Made by a program: the position numbers and the translations under genes. The notes under the pieces were generated by a model that was not told the origin of the DNA, did not search any database, and worked only from the letters and a program-made list of their open reading frames with translations. Below are positions 40,546 through 49,150 of a stretch of DNA of 64,000 nt, one piece after another (the stretch's first letter is position 1; each line of letters opens with the position of its first letter). The DNA is from Myceligenerans pegani. Its GTDB lineage: Bacteria; Actinomycetota; Actinomycetes; Actinomycetales; Cellulomonadaceae. The stretch covers positions 1 to 64,000 of the forward strand of contig NZ_JADBGR010000102.1 of assembly GCF_014892515.1 (NCBI RefSeq). Reading direction: 5' to 3'.

Positions 40546-42608
40546 CGGCCCAGATCTCTCAGGTCACGCGAGCTCGGGTACGACACGACACCGGGAGGGG
40601 CACCGCCTTGCCGTGCGCCGCGGCCGCCCAGTCGTCGTTCCAGGTCGGCGCGGCGCTGGTAGTAGTTCGACATGGCGCGCGCACCGCTGCGTACTGCGCT
40701 TCCGACCGTTCGGGCGCGTCTGACGAAGCCGAGCGCGCGTGCCCCGCCGACCGCCGCGGCGGACGAACCCCCGCTCGCCGCCGCCGCACCCATCTGCAGG
40801 CCGGTACGGGTGACGGTACGGGTCGCGTTCGCCATGCGATCCCTGAGCTTCTCGGACTCCGTACGCGGCGGGGCCTGATCCGTGCGCTTGTCGTGCGCGT
40901 TCGCGTCCGACCCCGGCTCCTGCGCTCCGACGACGGCAGGGATCTGCTCCCGGTCCTGCTCGCGCAGGGTGTTCGCGGCGTCGGACCACTCGCCCGCGGC
41001 GCGGGCGCTCGTCGTCGCGGGATCGCGGCCGTCCGTGCCGCTCGAGCCGTCGGCGGGGGCCGCCTCCTTGTCGGGTCGGTCCGCCGCCGCTCCGGCCGCT
41101 GCGCCCGCGGCCGCCGCGCCGGCTGCCGCGGTGCCGGCCCCTCCGGCACTCAGATCCATGCCGGCAGGGTTCGGGGCCGCGGGGGCGCCGCCGTCGGCAC
41201 CGGAGCCTCCCGAGTCGCCGCCGGATCCCGCCGCGTCGCTCCCGGACGAGGGTGCGGGCCCGAGGCCGATCCCGGCCCAGTCCTTGGCCTTGTTGTAGCG
41301 CTCGGTCCACTTGGCCTGGTTGGCCCACGGCATCGCCTGGGGCTCGCCCACCTGCGACGGGACACCGGCCGTGGCGAGCTTGTCGGCGAGGTTCCGCAGT
41401 CCGGCCCGGACGCTCGTGCCCATCAGGACGTAGAACACGGCGCCGGCCACGACGAGCGTGTTGAACAGGTACAGACGAACCAGGAACGGCATGCCGTCGG
41501 TCGCGTCGTAGAACCCGAGCAGCATCTGCATCCACGCGACGAGGAACATCGTCGCCATCGCCACGAGGATGCAGCCCAGCCCGATGCTCGCGAAGGTGCG
41601 GAACAGCTGGGCGCGGGTGCCGCTGGAGACCACTCCGACGGGCAGCTGCCACAGCAGCTTGATCGCCGACCAGCCCAGCAGCACGACGGCGAACAGCGTT
41701 CCGCCCACGATCACGACGCTCAGGAGCAGGAACACGAAGCCGGTGCTCAGCAGGCTCAGCGTCGAGACCACCTTCGGGGCGTCGATCTGCTGGGCCGACT
41801 CGGCATACCTGTCGTCGCAGCCACCGATGCGCTCGACGGCGTCGTCGGTGCCGACGGCGTCGGTGTACGTGCCCTCGCAACGGGTGTCGTCGATCATCGA
41901 GCCGTAGTTGATGATCTGGTGCGGCGTGCGGATGAGGGTGTCCACCAGCTGACCCTTGAGGCCGTCACGGATGGCCGCGGTGTCGCGCTCGAACGAGGCG
42001 CCCTCGGTGGCGAAGCCGGTGGCGATGTCCATGCCGGCGTCGCGCGACTGCATGATGACGCCGTTCTCGCCCCCGATGGTGCCCATCGGGTTGGCGAGGA
42101 AGCCGGTCGCCAGGGCCGCGATGACGCAACCGATGAGGAGTTCCATGAAGCCGCCCGCGTACCGCCCCCTGAGCAGCCAGAACCCGACGACGAACGCCAG
42201 GATGATCAGGGTCAGGCTCAGCAGTCCGATCTGGGCGATCATCGACTGCACGATGAGGCTCAGGCCGGCGAGCGGGGACAGCACGTAGTCCAGCCAGTCC
42301 ATGCCCAGCACCCAGTCCAGCACCCAGATCTGGACCGCGACGATGTCGCGGTACCAGGACCAGAACATCCCGGCGAGCGTCGAGAAGATCTCGGAGTCGA
42401 CGTTCATCGGATTCCACGCCGGCCCGGTGTCCCACTGCAGGACGAAGCGATCGGTGGAAACGCCGCTCGTGTCCTCGAGGTGAAGTCCGGAGATGCCCGC
42501 AGAGCCGGCGTCGTCGGCCTCCTCGGCGAAGCGGAGAGCGGAGCCGACGCCCCCGGTCCCGAGGTGGCCGGATCTGTGCACGGCGGCGTCGATGAGAGCC
42601 CCGATCAT
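40542..42608 (-). CDS. VirB6/TrbL-like polytopic membrane protein
   Basis: The 688-aa product has about seven membrane segments in the first 430 residues (for example SLTLIILAFVVGFWLLRG, LIGCVIAALATGFLA, FVFLLLSVVIVGGTLFAVVLLGW, ILVAMATMFLVAWMQMLLGF) and a long Ala/Gly-rich hydrophilic C-terminus. It resembles the TrbL/VirB6 channel proteins, which are encoded beside VirB4 in Gram-positive T4SS. ATG 42608 overlaps the stop of the VirB4-like gene by 4 bp and was preferred to a longer frame. Confidence 0.75.
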   Translation of the reverse strand: MIGALIDAAVHRSGHLGTGGVGSALRFAEEADDAGSAGISGLHLEDTSGVSTDRFVLQWDTGPAWNPMNVDSEIFSTLAGMFWSWYRDIVAVQIWVLDWVLGMDWLDYVLSPLAGLSLIVQSMIAQIGLLSLTLIILAFVVGFWLLRGRYAGGFMELLIGCVIAALATGFLANPMGTIGGENGVIMQSRDAGMDIATGFATEGASFERDTAAIRDGLKGQLVDTLIRTPHQIINYGSMIDDTRCEGTYTDAVGTDDAVERIGGCDDRYAESAQQIDAPKVVSTLSLLSTGFVFLLLSVVIVGGTLFAVVLLGWSAIKLLWQLPVGVVSSGTRAQLFRTFASIGLGCILVAMATMFLVAWMQMLLGFYDATDGMPFLVRLYLFNTLVVAGAVFYVLMGTSVRAGLRNLADKLATAGVPSQVGEPQAMPWANQAKWTERYNKAKDWAGIGLGPAPSSGSDAAGSGGDSGGSGADGGAPAAPNPAGMDLSAGGAGTAAAGAAAAGAAAGAAADRPDKEAAPADGSSGTDGRDPATTSARAAGEWSDAANTLREQDREQIPAVVGAQEPGSDANAHDKRTDQAPPRTESEKLRDRMANATRTVTRTGLQMGAAAASGGSSAAAVGGARALGFVRRARTVGSAVRSGARAMSNYYQRRADLERRLGGRGARQGGAPPGVVSYPSSRDLRDLGR

Positions 42609-45600
42609 GAGCGGACCACCGTTCCCGTCGAACTGGTGGGCGTGGTCTTGACGGTCTCCGCGCGGTTCTCGACGAGCGGCGCCATGACCTTGGCACGGCC
42701 GTAGCGCGCCTGGAAGTCGCGCACGAGGCACTCGCCCCGGCGTTCCTCGGGCACTCCGACGGCCGCGTCCATGACGGGGGCGGTGCCCTCGGTGATGAGT
42801 TTGACGAGCTGAGGATCCACGGGGGAGTCCGACGGGAGTCCGTGCAACCAGCGCAGGCCGCGGCGCGCGAGGTTCTCGTCGCGGTGGCGCAGGAGGACCC
42901 GGAACGGGATGAGCCCGCGCACGACCTCGTTCCCGAAGTCCTCCTCGGCGTCGTGGCTACCCAGGAGGAGGGCAGCCTTGTGCTTGCGTCCGTCGCGGAT
43001 GAACATGCCGATCTCCTCCGCCGCCTCCGGCGACGACATGGTCTTGGCGGCCTCGTCCGCCGCGAAGATGTCGAGCCGCGTGCGATCGGCGAAGCAGCGG
43101 TAGCGGGCGAGCGCCGCGATGAGCGCGAACGCGGCGCGGCCGAACACCTTCTCGGCCTTCAGCTCGGCGAACAGGTGTCCGTGCTCGAGGTCGGCCTTGG
43201 ACGGCAGCTGCATCTTGTGCGTGTGCAGCACGATGGCCGGAGCCGTGAGGTCGACCGGTGGCACGCCGTCGTCGAACACCGCCCTGCCGAAGTCGAGCTC
43301 GGAGAAGATGCGCATCTCGTCGGCCAGCAGCCGGGCGCCGGGGAGCTCGCACTCCGTCTCGAGGTGCCGGGCCAGCGAGCCGAGCGACGTGACCCCGTGC
43401 CGGGCCATGTAACCAGGCTGAAGCACCTTGGACAGCAAGACGTTCTGTTCCGACTTGGTCTGCACGCTGAGCAGCACGGTGAGGAACGAGCGGGTGATCC
43501 GTGGTGCCTGGGCCGACGGGAGGATTCGCAACGGGTCGAGCGAGCGTTGCGCGTCCTCGGCGATCTCCACGACCTGGGAACCGGGGATCTCCGACACGGC
43601 GATGCCCCACTCGCCCATGTCGGTGTGGTCGACCGCCATCAGGGTGGCGCCGCGGTCCACGTTGTCCATCGCCACTGACTTCATGGAGACGGAGTTGTGC
43701 GTCGGGATCATGGACTCACCCGCGAGGAACAGGTGTGACTCGGACGCCACCCGGATGCACCGGACCGGCACGGAGGCGACGCGACGGATCTCCTTGACGT
43801 AGCGGTAGGGGTCCCGCGCCGCGTCGGCCGATGCGGTTCGCTCCAGCTGGGTCTCGGCCTTGCGTCGGAGCGTGAAGACGTCATCCGTCGTCGTGAATGC
43901 CACGGTCCACTTCGGGCCGGTGTCGCGGCCGCTGAGTCGGGCACGGCCCGCACCGAGCACGGCACGATGGCCGAGCGTCAGGGCGAGTTCGAGAACATCT
44001 CGCGCGAGACGTGCGTTCGTGTCGGTGAACTCGACCGCGCCCTGTGCCGACACGGCTCCGGCGGAATCCATCAGCCCGGCGAGCAGGGATCTCCGCTGGA
44101 CCGTCCCGGCACGGAGATACACGGCGGGGATGTGCTTGTTCCGGAGGACCCCCAGCGCGCCGAGCCGCCCGGTCAGCGACGAGGCCCGGCGGCACGCCTC
44201 GCACCGGCGACCGGTGCTCGTGGTGGCCATCGTCGTGCCGCACCGGGCGCACGGAAGGGGTGCCAGCGGGGCGATGCCGGCCCGCTGGCCGACGGCGGCG
44301 CACGCCTTGCCGCAGTAGCGGCGCTGTTCGTACCGGGCGGTGTAGACGCTGCCGCAGTGAAGACAAGCGCGCTCCTCGGGCACGAACGCGTCGTCGGTCT
44401 CGTGGGGGAGCGCGACGGCGTAGTCGTGCTCGCCCTTCAGCTTCGTGACCTCGTATCCGCACATCTCGACGATCGAGAGCGCCTCGGGATCCGCCGTGGT
44501 GACGTGAGACCTCGACGAGTTGCCGTTCCCGAGCCACAGCCCGAGGTAGTAGGGGTGCACCGGCAGATCGGCCGGCGGAAGGTCCAGGGCCGCGGCAACC
44601 GGGATCGCGTGGTTGAGCTGCTTTCCTGCCACGAGCGAGTAGCGCAGTTGTTCCGTCGTCGCGACCGTCCCGTGCTCGAACCAGCCAGGGCCGCTCGGGC
44701 CGGGGGTGACGTCGGACAACTCGACGGTGGGATCACCCGCCTGCCTGCGCCTGCCGTTCAGCCTGGCCTGGCGGTCACGGGCCGTACGAGGCACTGTCGT
44801 CCAGAGGTGGTCGGCGTCGGCGACGATCGTCGAGCCGTCCGAGAACTCGACCTCGTAGCAGGTGCGGTTCTGCATCACCGGTGAGACGCCGACGACGTCG
44901 GTGGGCGTCCCGTTCTCGTCGAGCACGCGGTCGCCGGGAGCCAGCTCACCCATCGTGGTCCACCCGCTCGGCGTGGGGATCGGGGTGTCGAGGGCCAGCG
45001 CCTTGCCCGCCCCCAGCTCTCCCACGAAGCCCATCGCGAGGGCGACGTCGAGCTTGTCGGATGCGCCGCCCAGGTTGACGAAGACGGGGTTCGGCCGCGA
45101 GGCACCGTTGCTGATCTCCAGGGCGAACAACGATCCGGAGTTGTCGCCGAGGTCCGTCGTCGCGAACGGAACGGCCGCGGCGAACGAGCGTGCCGTCGTG
45201 ATCTGCGAGTACTCCCGCACGGCGCGCGGGGTCGGCATACCTGGCAGGGTCGCGTCGAAGAGGGCCGCCTGGACCGTCGGGTCGTTGCGGAGCTTGAACT
45301 GCATGGCCGCGAAGTACTTGGTGAGGTCCCGGGCATCGTCGAGCACCTGCTCCGGATCCGGGGCCGACACCGTGAACATCGTCGTGGCGTCGACCTCGAC
45401 CTCGAGCTCGTCGGCGTCCATCACCGCCTGGTACTCGCCCAGGGCGCGAGCGGTGCTGTCCAGCGACGACCCGGCGCGTTCCTCCTCGGAGCGCTGGTCG
45501 AACTGGTCGTTCAGGGTACGGACGGCGCGCCGGTTCCGGCCCGTCACCTCTTCGCGGGACCGCACCGTCATCCGGATCGCCCAGTCGCACGGCACGCTCG

Positions 45601-46444
45601 ACTCGTCCACCCGCCCGATCCACTCGCAGCCGGGGTACACGATGCCGCCGGAGGGCGTGTCGCTGACCACGAGCGTGGACTGGTACGACGCGCGGGCCGG
45701 GTTCTCCGGGTCGATCACCTTGACGTACGGGCGCTTGAGGATCTGCATCGGCGTCAGCCGTTTGCTCGCGTCGGTCTGCCCGGCGGGGTCGATCAGCGCC
45801 CCCGGCAGCACGGACGACCCGGTCAGGTGCAGCTCCGCGTCCAGCGATCCGTGCACCGGGACGTCCGTGTCGAGGCCCAGGCCGCGCTGCATCGCGTGGC
45901 CGAACATCCACGCCATCTCCGCCACCGACGCCGGGCGCGGGTCGAACGCGGACGGCATCTCCTTGCGGAGCAGCTCCGCCTGCGCCGCGCGCTCGCCGAT
46001 CGCGTGCTTCGACGGCACCGCCCGGGGCAGCATCAGTTGGTCCTTCAGCGCCGACCAGCTCGCCTGCAGCGGCTCCAGGACCGCCTTGGCGCCCGGGTTC
46101 GGCAGCGGCGCGGCGATCCAGTGGACTCTCCGGCCGATCTCGATGTGCTCCAGGAAGTCGAGGGTCGCGTTGCACTCCGCTGCCCACGCCTCGTGCTCGG
46201 CCACGTCCACGCCATCGACCATCGCCTCCACCACGGAGACCGGATCCGTCGCCGCGACCAGCCCCAGGTGCAGGGACTCGCCACGCAACGCGCGGTACAG
46301 GGCGGTGTGATGCCGCCGCGCGGCGTGTTTCTTGTCGTCGGGTTGGTAGGCGTACGGAATGGGCGACACCCGCCAGACGGCCCACACGGTCCCGGAACGG
46401 GTCCACATGAGGCCGTCGGTCAGGGCGGAGATGTGGCTGAGCAT
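42605..46444 (-). CDS. VirB4/SCO6880-like secretion ATPase carrying an intein
   Basis: The 1279-aa reading frame holds an 843-aa ATPase of the SCO6880/VirB4 type interrupted by a 436-aa intein (residues 482-917). After splicing the Walker A motif is restored as GELGAGK-S. Walker B is LDIFAADEA (about residue 1140), followed by the VirB4-type region KHKAALLLGSHDAEEDFGNE. VirB4 proteins energise pilus assembly or substrate transport at the inner face of a T4SS. The N-terminal 250 residues lack signals. The ATG overlaps the upstream gene stop. Splicing is required for activity, because the intein separates the P-loop lysine from the Ser that follows it. Confidence 0.88.
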   Translation of the reverse strand: MLSHISALTDGLMWTRSGTVWAVWRVSPIPYAYQPDDKKHAARRHHTALYRALRGESLHLGLVAATDPVSVVEAMVDGVDVAEHEAWAAECNATLDFLEHIEIGRRVHWIAAPLPNPGAKAVLEPLQASWSALKDQLMLPRAVPSKHAIGERAAQAELLRKEMPSAFDPRPASVAEMAWMFGHAMQRGLGLDTDVPVHGSLDAELHLTGSSVLPGALIDPAGQTDASKRLTPMQILKRPYVKVIDPENPARASYQSTLVVSDTPSGGIVYPGCEWIGRVDESSVPCDWAIRMTVRSREEVTGRNRRAVRTLNDQFDQRSEEERAGSSLDSTARALGEYQAVMDADELEVEVDATTMFTVSAPDPEQVLDDARDLTKYFAAMQFKLRNDPTVQAALFDATLPGMPTPRAVREYSQITTARSFAAAVPFATTDLGDNSGSLFALEISNGASRPNPVFVNLGGASDKLDVALAMGFVGELGAGKALALDTPIPTPSGWTTMGELAPGDRVLDENGTPTDVVGVSPVMQNRTCYEVEFSDGSTIVADADHLWTTVPRTARDRQARLNGRRRQAGDPTVELSDVTPGPSGPGWFEHGTVATTEQLRYSLVAGKQLNHAIPVAAALDLPPADLPVHPYYLGLWLGNGNSSRSHVTTADPEALSIVEMCGYEVTKLKGEHDYAVALPHETDDAFVPEERACLHCGSVYTARYEQRRYCGKACAAVGQRAGIAPLAPLPCARCGTTMATTSTGRRCEACRRASSLTGRLGALGVLRNKHIPAVYLRAGTVQRRSLLAGLMDSAGAVSAQGAVEFTDTNARLARDVLELALTLGHRAVLGAGRARLSGRDTGPKWTVAFTTTDDVFTLRRKAETQLERTASADAARDPYRYVKEIRRVASVPVRCIRVASESHLFLAGESMIPTHNSVSMKSVAMDNVDRGATLMAVDHTDMGEWGIAVSEIPGSQVVEIAEDAQRSLDPLRILPSAQAPRITRSFLTVLLSVQTKSEQNVLLSKVLQPGYMARHGVTSLGSLARHLETECELPGARLLADEMRIFSELDFGRAVFDDGVPPVDLTAPAIVLHTHKMQLPSKADLEHGHLFAELKAEKVFGRAAFALIAALARYRCFADRTRLDIFAADEAAKTMSSPEAAEEIGMFIRDGRKHKAALLLGSHDAEEDFGNEVVRGLIPFRVLLRHRDENLARRGLRWLHGLPSDSPVDPQLVKLITEGTAPVMDAAVGVPEERRGECLVRDFQARYGRAKVMAPLVENRAETVKTTPTSSTGTVVRS
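43694..45001 (-). mobile_element. Class 3 intein in the Walker A motif, homing endonuclease degenerate
   Basis: This 436-aa intein starts ALALDTPIPTPSGWTTMGEL and ends IPTHN before Ser. Position 1 is Ala, not a nucleophile. The class 3 signature is present: Trp67 (block B, ADADHLW), Cys415 (block F, VRC) and Thr434 (block G, PTHN). Between the splicing blocks lie two LAGLIDADG-like motifs, LGLWLGNG and LAGLMDSAG, whose catalytic Asp positions are Asn and Ala. Eight cysteines in two zinc-ribbon pairs (protein residues 694, 697, 711, 715 and 732, 735, 748, 751) lie between them. The insertion point GK/S is the same P-loop site used by many DnaB inteins. Confidence 0.92.
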
Positions 46445-47061
46445 CAGCCGTCCTTCCTGCGGAGCTTGCCTGCGAGGAGTTCACCGACGCCGGTCAGGGT
46501 TGCGGTGTCCCGGTCGTCGCCGTGCACCAGGTCGGTCGGGGTGAGGGGCGGCAGCGGCATCTCACCGGTGCCCGTGGCGACCTCGCGTCGGTCGACGTCG
46601 TCCACCGGCACCAGATCCGCGCCCGTCCAGCCGCGCGTGCGCGCCAGCCGCGCCGCGCGATCGCCGTCGGGCAGCAGCACCATGACCCGGTGGCTGATCG
46701 TGCGTGGTCGCTGGACCACGAGACGTCCGCCGGACAGGCGTCCGGGGCTCGTGGTGAGGTTGAGCGCGTCCATCACCCAGGTCGCCGGGTTGCGGCCGGT
46801 ACTGGGGATCTTGCCGGTGAGCCACACCGTGCCGACCACGATTCCCGCTGCCAGCAGCACGTTCATGAACCCGCCGAGGTGCGCCCACAACGGCGTCGTC
46901 TGCCACAGCACGAGGCCCATGAGGAAACCCGCTCCGACCTGCGTGATCGTATACGGACCGCCCCAGATCCGCCCCCCGCTCGGCATCTTCCCCACGAGCA
47001 TGGGGATGCGCCGGGCCCGGGTGTAGAACTTCGCGGTCTCCAGCTCCGGTTCGTCCACCAC
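46444..47061 (-). CDS. SCO6880-associated PrgI-like membrane protein
   Basis: The 205-aa protein has a short cytoplasmic start (FYTRARRIPMLVGKMPSG), two close membrane helices (QVGAGFLMGLVLWQT and GFMNVLLAAGIVVGTVWL) and a soluble C-terminus of about 120 aa. The size, topology and gene position directly ahead of a VirB4 ATPase match PrgI-family proteins of Gram-positive T4SS. Its stop overlaps the start of the ATPase gene by 1 bp. Confidence 0.7.
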   Translation of the reverse strand: MVDEPELETAKFYTRARRIPMLVGKMPSGGRIWGGPYTITQVGAGFLMGLVLWQTTPLWAHLGGFMNVLLAAGIVVGTVWLTGKIPSTGRNPATWVMDALNLTTSPGRLSGGRLVVQRPRTISHRVMVLLPDGDRAARLARTRGWTGADLVPVDDVDRREVATGTGEMPLPPLTPTDLVHGDDRDTATLTGVGELLAGKLRRKDG

Positions 47062-47085
47062 TGCCCCCTTCGTGCGTGCGCCGCG

Positions 47086-47403
47086 TCAGACCGTGGTGGT
47101 ACTCACGACCGCCGGCATGCTGAACTCGTCGTCCGTCAGTTCCTTGGTGACGTTGATACCACCGTTGACCAGCCAGAGGACGATGCCGCCGACGATCGCC
47201 GACATGATGATCGCGGCGATCGACATCTTGGTCTTCACCGCGGTGATGACCACCATGAGGATGACGATCACAAAGGTCACGGACTCGATGGCGACCTTGA
47301 CCTCCTCGGACTTCACGGTGATCAGATCGAGGAAGCCTCCGCCGCCGGATGTCCGGGCGGCTGTGACCAGTTCCGGGGCAGCGGTCAAGAGCTCTGTGAA
47401 CAT
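47086..47403 (-). CDS. Small two-TM protein, VirB2/TrbC pilin-like
   Basis: The 105-aa protein has a short N-terminal segment and two hydrophobic helices (about 40-58 and 63-83: VTFVIVILMVVITAV and SIAAIIMSAIVGGIVLWLV). Small two-helix proteins next to PrgI and VirB4 are often pilin-like VirB2 or channel subunits. No cleavable signal is evident. The assignment rests on size, topology and context. Confidence 0.55.
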   Translation of the reverse strand: MFTELLTAAPELVTAARTSGGGGFLDLITVKSEEVKVAIESVTFVIVILMVVITAVKTKMSIAAIIMSAIVGGIVLWLVNGGINVTKELTDDEFSMPAVVSTTTV

Positions 47404-47416
47404 GGTTCCCTCTCCT

Positions 47417-48634
47417 TTACTCGGTACCGGACTCGCCGGAGCCGGCGACCGGGGTCTCGGTGCGGACGGCCTGGTCCAGGCCGGATACCTCCCAGCGTCC
47501 GTCCCGCGCGACGAGCGTCAGGACGTACTGGGCGGTGGTCTTCTCCCCGTCGGGACGGGTCAGCTCGGCGGTGACGAGGGCGTGCGTGCCGTCGCCGTCG
47601 GGCGGGTTGTCGGAGATCTCGTGCGAACCGCCGATCGAGGTCACGGACACGGCCGTGTACGGCGGCGGCGTCACCGGCTGGATCGTCGTACCGGGCCGCA
47701 GGTAGCGGGTGATCTCGCCCTCGCCCGCCACCAGCGCCCCGAGGAACGCAGCAACGGACTCCCCGGCGTCGGACGTGGTGGCGATCGTGCGCGGGTAGTC
47801 GAGGCCCGGCGCATCGGCCGCCGCAGGCCCCGGAACCGGGGACGGCAGCGCCAGAGCGGCCACCGCGAGCGGCTCGTCCTCGTCCGCGGGGCGCTGCACG
47901 GTCACGGGCACCTGGAAGTACCGGCGCACCCACACGAGTACGGGTTCGGTGGTCTCCGACGCCTCGCCGGAGCCGTTGCCGGATCCGTCGCCGTCGGCGG
48001 AGGACTCGTCCTGTCCTGACCCGTCGTCCGCGGCCGGCACGGTCGTACCGGGCGCGGGTTCCGCGACGTCCACGCCGACCGTGATCATCCAGGTCGTTCC
48101 CGTGGGACCCGGATCGCCCGCGGCCACCGCCGCGACCGAGCTGTCCCGGATCGTGAGACCGGTGGCGGGCAGGGTTCCCACCGAAGCCTCCGTCAGCGAA
48201 GCCACCAGCGCCTGGTCGTCCCTGTCCGCCCGGAGCCACGTCTCCGTCAGTTCCACGGCGCGCTCGGCAGCGGCGGCCGACGCCGCCTGATCGGCCGAGG
48301 TCGTGCCGGACGCGACGGGGACGGGTTCGGGCCGGAGTACCGCCCACACGAGCGCGACCGGACCGGAGGCCAGTGCCAGCACGAGCAGTGCGGTCCATGC
48401 CTTCGAGGCGAGCGCCGGACCCTGGGACCACTCCACGACCTGCGGCGGCGCGGAGTCGCCGGCCGCGCGCGCCGGGTTCCCGCTCGGCGTCGGGCCGCCC
48501 ACTTGCCAGGGATTGCCCGACGGCGGCGCGCCGGCGTCCTCCGCGGCGCGCTGGGGATGCGCCGGGAGGGCCGAGGGGGACGCCGTGCGCTTCTTGTTGC
48601 TCTTGCCGCGTCGCCCGGTCAGGAGCGAACTCAT
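47417..48634 (-). CDS. TcpC-like conjugal-transfer membrane protein
   Basis: The 405-aa protein has a cytoplasmic low-complexity N-terminus (about 1-85), one membrane helix (AWTALLVLALASGPVALVWAV), and two outer domains of about 130 aa each, as in TcpC of plasmid pCW3 and other VirB8-like bitopic proteins. Repeats of GNP-W/A motifs in the N-terminus are unusual. It overlaps the small gene upstream by 4 bp. Confidence 0.7.
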   Translation of the reverse strand: MSSLLTGRRGKSNKKRTASPSALPAHPQRAAEDAGAPPSGNPWQVGGPTPSGNPARAAGDSAPPQVVEWSQGPALASKAWTALLVLALASGPVALVWAVLRPEPVPVASGTTSADQAASAAAAERAVELTETWLRADRDDQALVASLTEASVGTLPATGLTIRDSSVAAVAAGDPGPTGTTWMITVGVDVAEPAPGTTVPAADDGSGQDESSADGDGSGNGSGEASETTEPVLVWVRRYFQVPVTVQRPADEDEPLAVAALALPSPVPGPAAADAPGLDYPRTIATTSDAGESVAAFLGALVAGEGEITRYLRPGTTIQPVTPPPYTAVSVTSIGGSHEISDNPPDGDGTHALVTAELTRPDGEKTTAQYVLTLVARDGRWEVSGLDQAVRTETPVAGSGESGTE

Positions 48635-48906
48635 CGCGTGCGCACCTCGTCGGGCAGTCCGTTCGAGAGGTCGCGGGACAGCCGGGCACGAGCGGCCCGC
48701 GCGCTGCGGGTGCGGGGATTCTCCAGGGCGTCCGCGATCCTGTGCGCGGTGTCGTCGTTGCCGAGGGGATCCTGCGTGAGGGCGGCCACCAGCGCGTCGA
48801 TGACCGGCTTGACCTCTCCGCGGACGGCGTGCACCTCGGCCGTGTCACGCAGGAGCTCCATCGTCACGTCGTCGTGGTGGAGCTCGGGGGTGGGTTCTTT
48901 GCTCAT
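48631..48906 (-). CDS. Small hypothetical protein, first gene of the T4SS-like operon
   Basis: The 91-aa hydrophilic protein has a charged, helical middle (LLRDTAEVHAVRGEVKPVID). No family is recognised. ATG 48906 has GGGAGAAG upstream. It overlaps the TcpC-like gene (ATGA) and is preceded by the bipartite motif at 48964-48993, so it probably starts the operon. No membrane helix. Confidence 0.7.
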   Translation of the reverse strand: MSKEPTPELHHDDVTMELLRDTAEVHAVRGEVKPVIDALVAALTQDPLGNDDTAHRIADALENPRTRSARAARARLSRDLSNGLPDEVRTR

Positions 48907-48963
48907 CGTGCTTCTCCCAGTCACCGGTGCGGTCCGTCTTTCCTGCTGTCGGTCGTCACCCCG

Positions 48964-48993
48964 AACAAATGGGCTACCAGGGGTTCGTGTGAC
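48964..48993 (-). promoter_or_regulatory. Bipartite motif A (channel-operon copy)
   Basis: On the minus strand: GTCACACGAACC, 7-bp spacer, GCCCATTTGTT. The same two blocks with the same spacing occur at 56005-56034 ahead of the pilin gene. It is 57 bp from the start codon of the first channel gene. Likely a promoter with -35 and -10 parts, or an activator site; not matched to a known sigma consensus. Confidence 0.65.
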
Positions 48994-49019
48994 CCGGAGA
49001 TTGCCGATCAAGGAGCAAA

Positions 49020-49035
49020 TGTGACCTAGATCACA
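49020..49035. promoter_or_regulatory. Perfect CRP-type palindrome
   Basis: TGTGA-CCTAGA-TCACA fits the CRP/GlxR consensus TGTGA-N6-TCACA exactly. It lies between the channel operon and the sigma-like gene, 27 bp upstream of motif A on the minus strand and 115 bp ahead of the sigma-like start. A GlxR/CRP-type regulator is expected but not in this window. Confidence 0.75.
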
Positions 49036-49150
49036 CCAAGTGTAAATCTGCGGGCAACAGTAGCGGGCAACAGTCCTCGGCTGCACTGGGCGGCAGGCGC
49101 TGACCAGCGCTCCGGCACCGCGCCGTCCTGACGACCGAGGAGTCACGTCC

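Noticed and set aside
38600-48906. Integrated conjugative element
   Set aside because: No integrase, relaxase, coupling protein or att repeats are visible, though such genes could lie outside the window.
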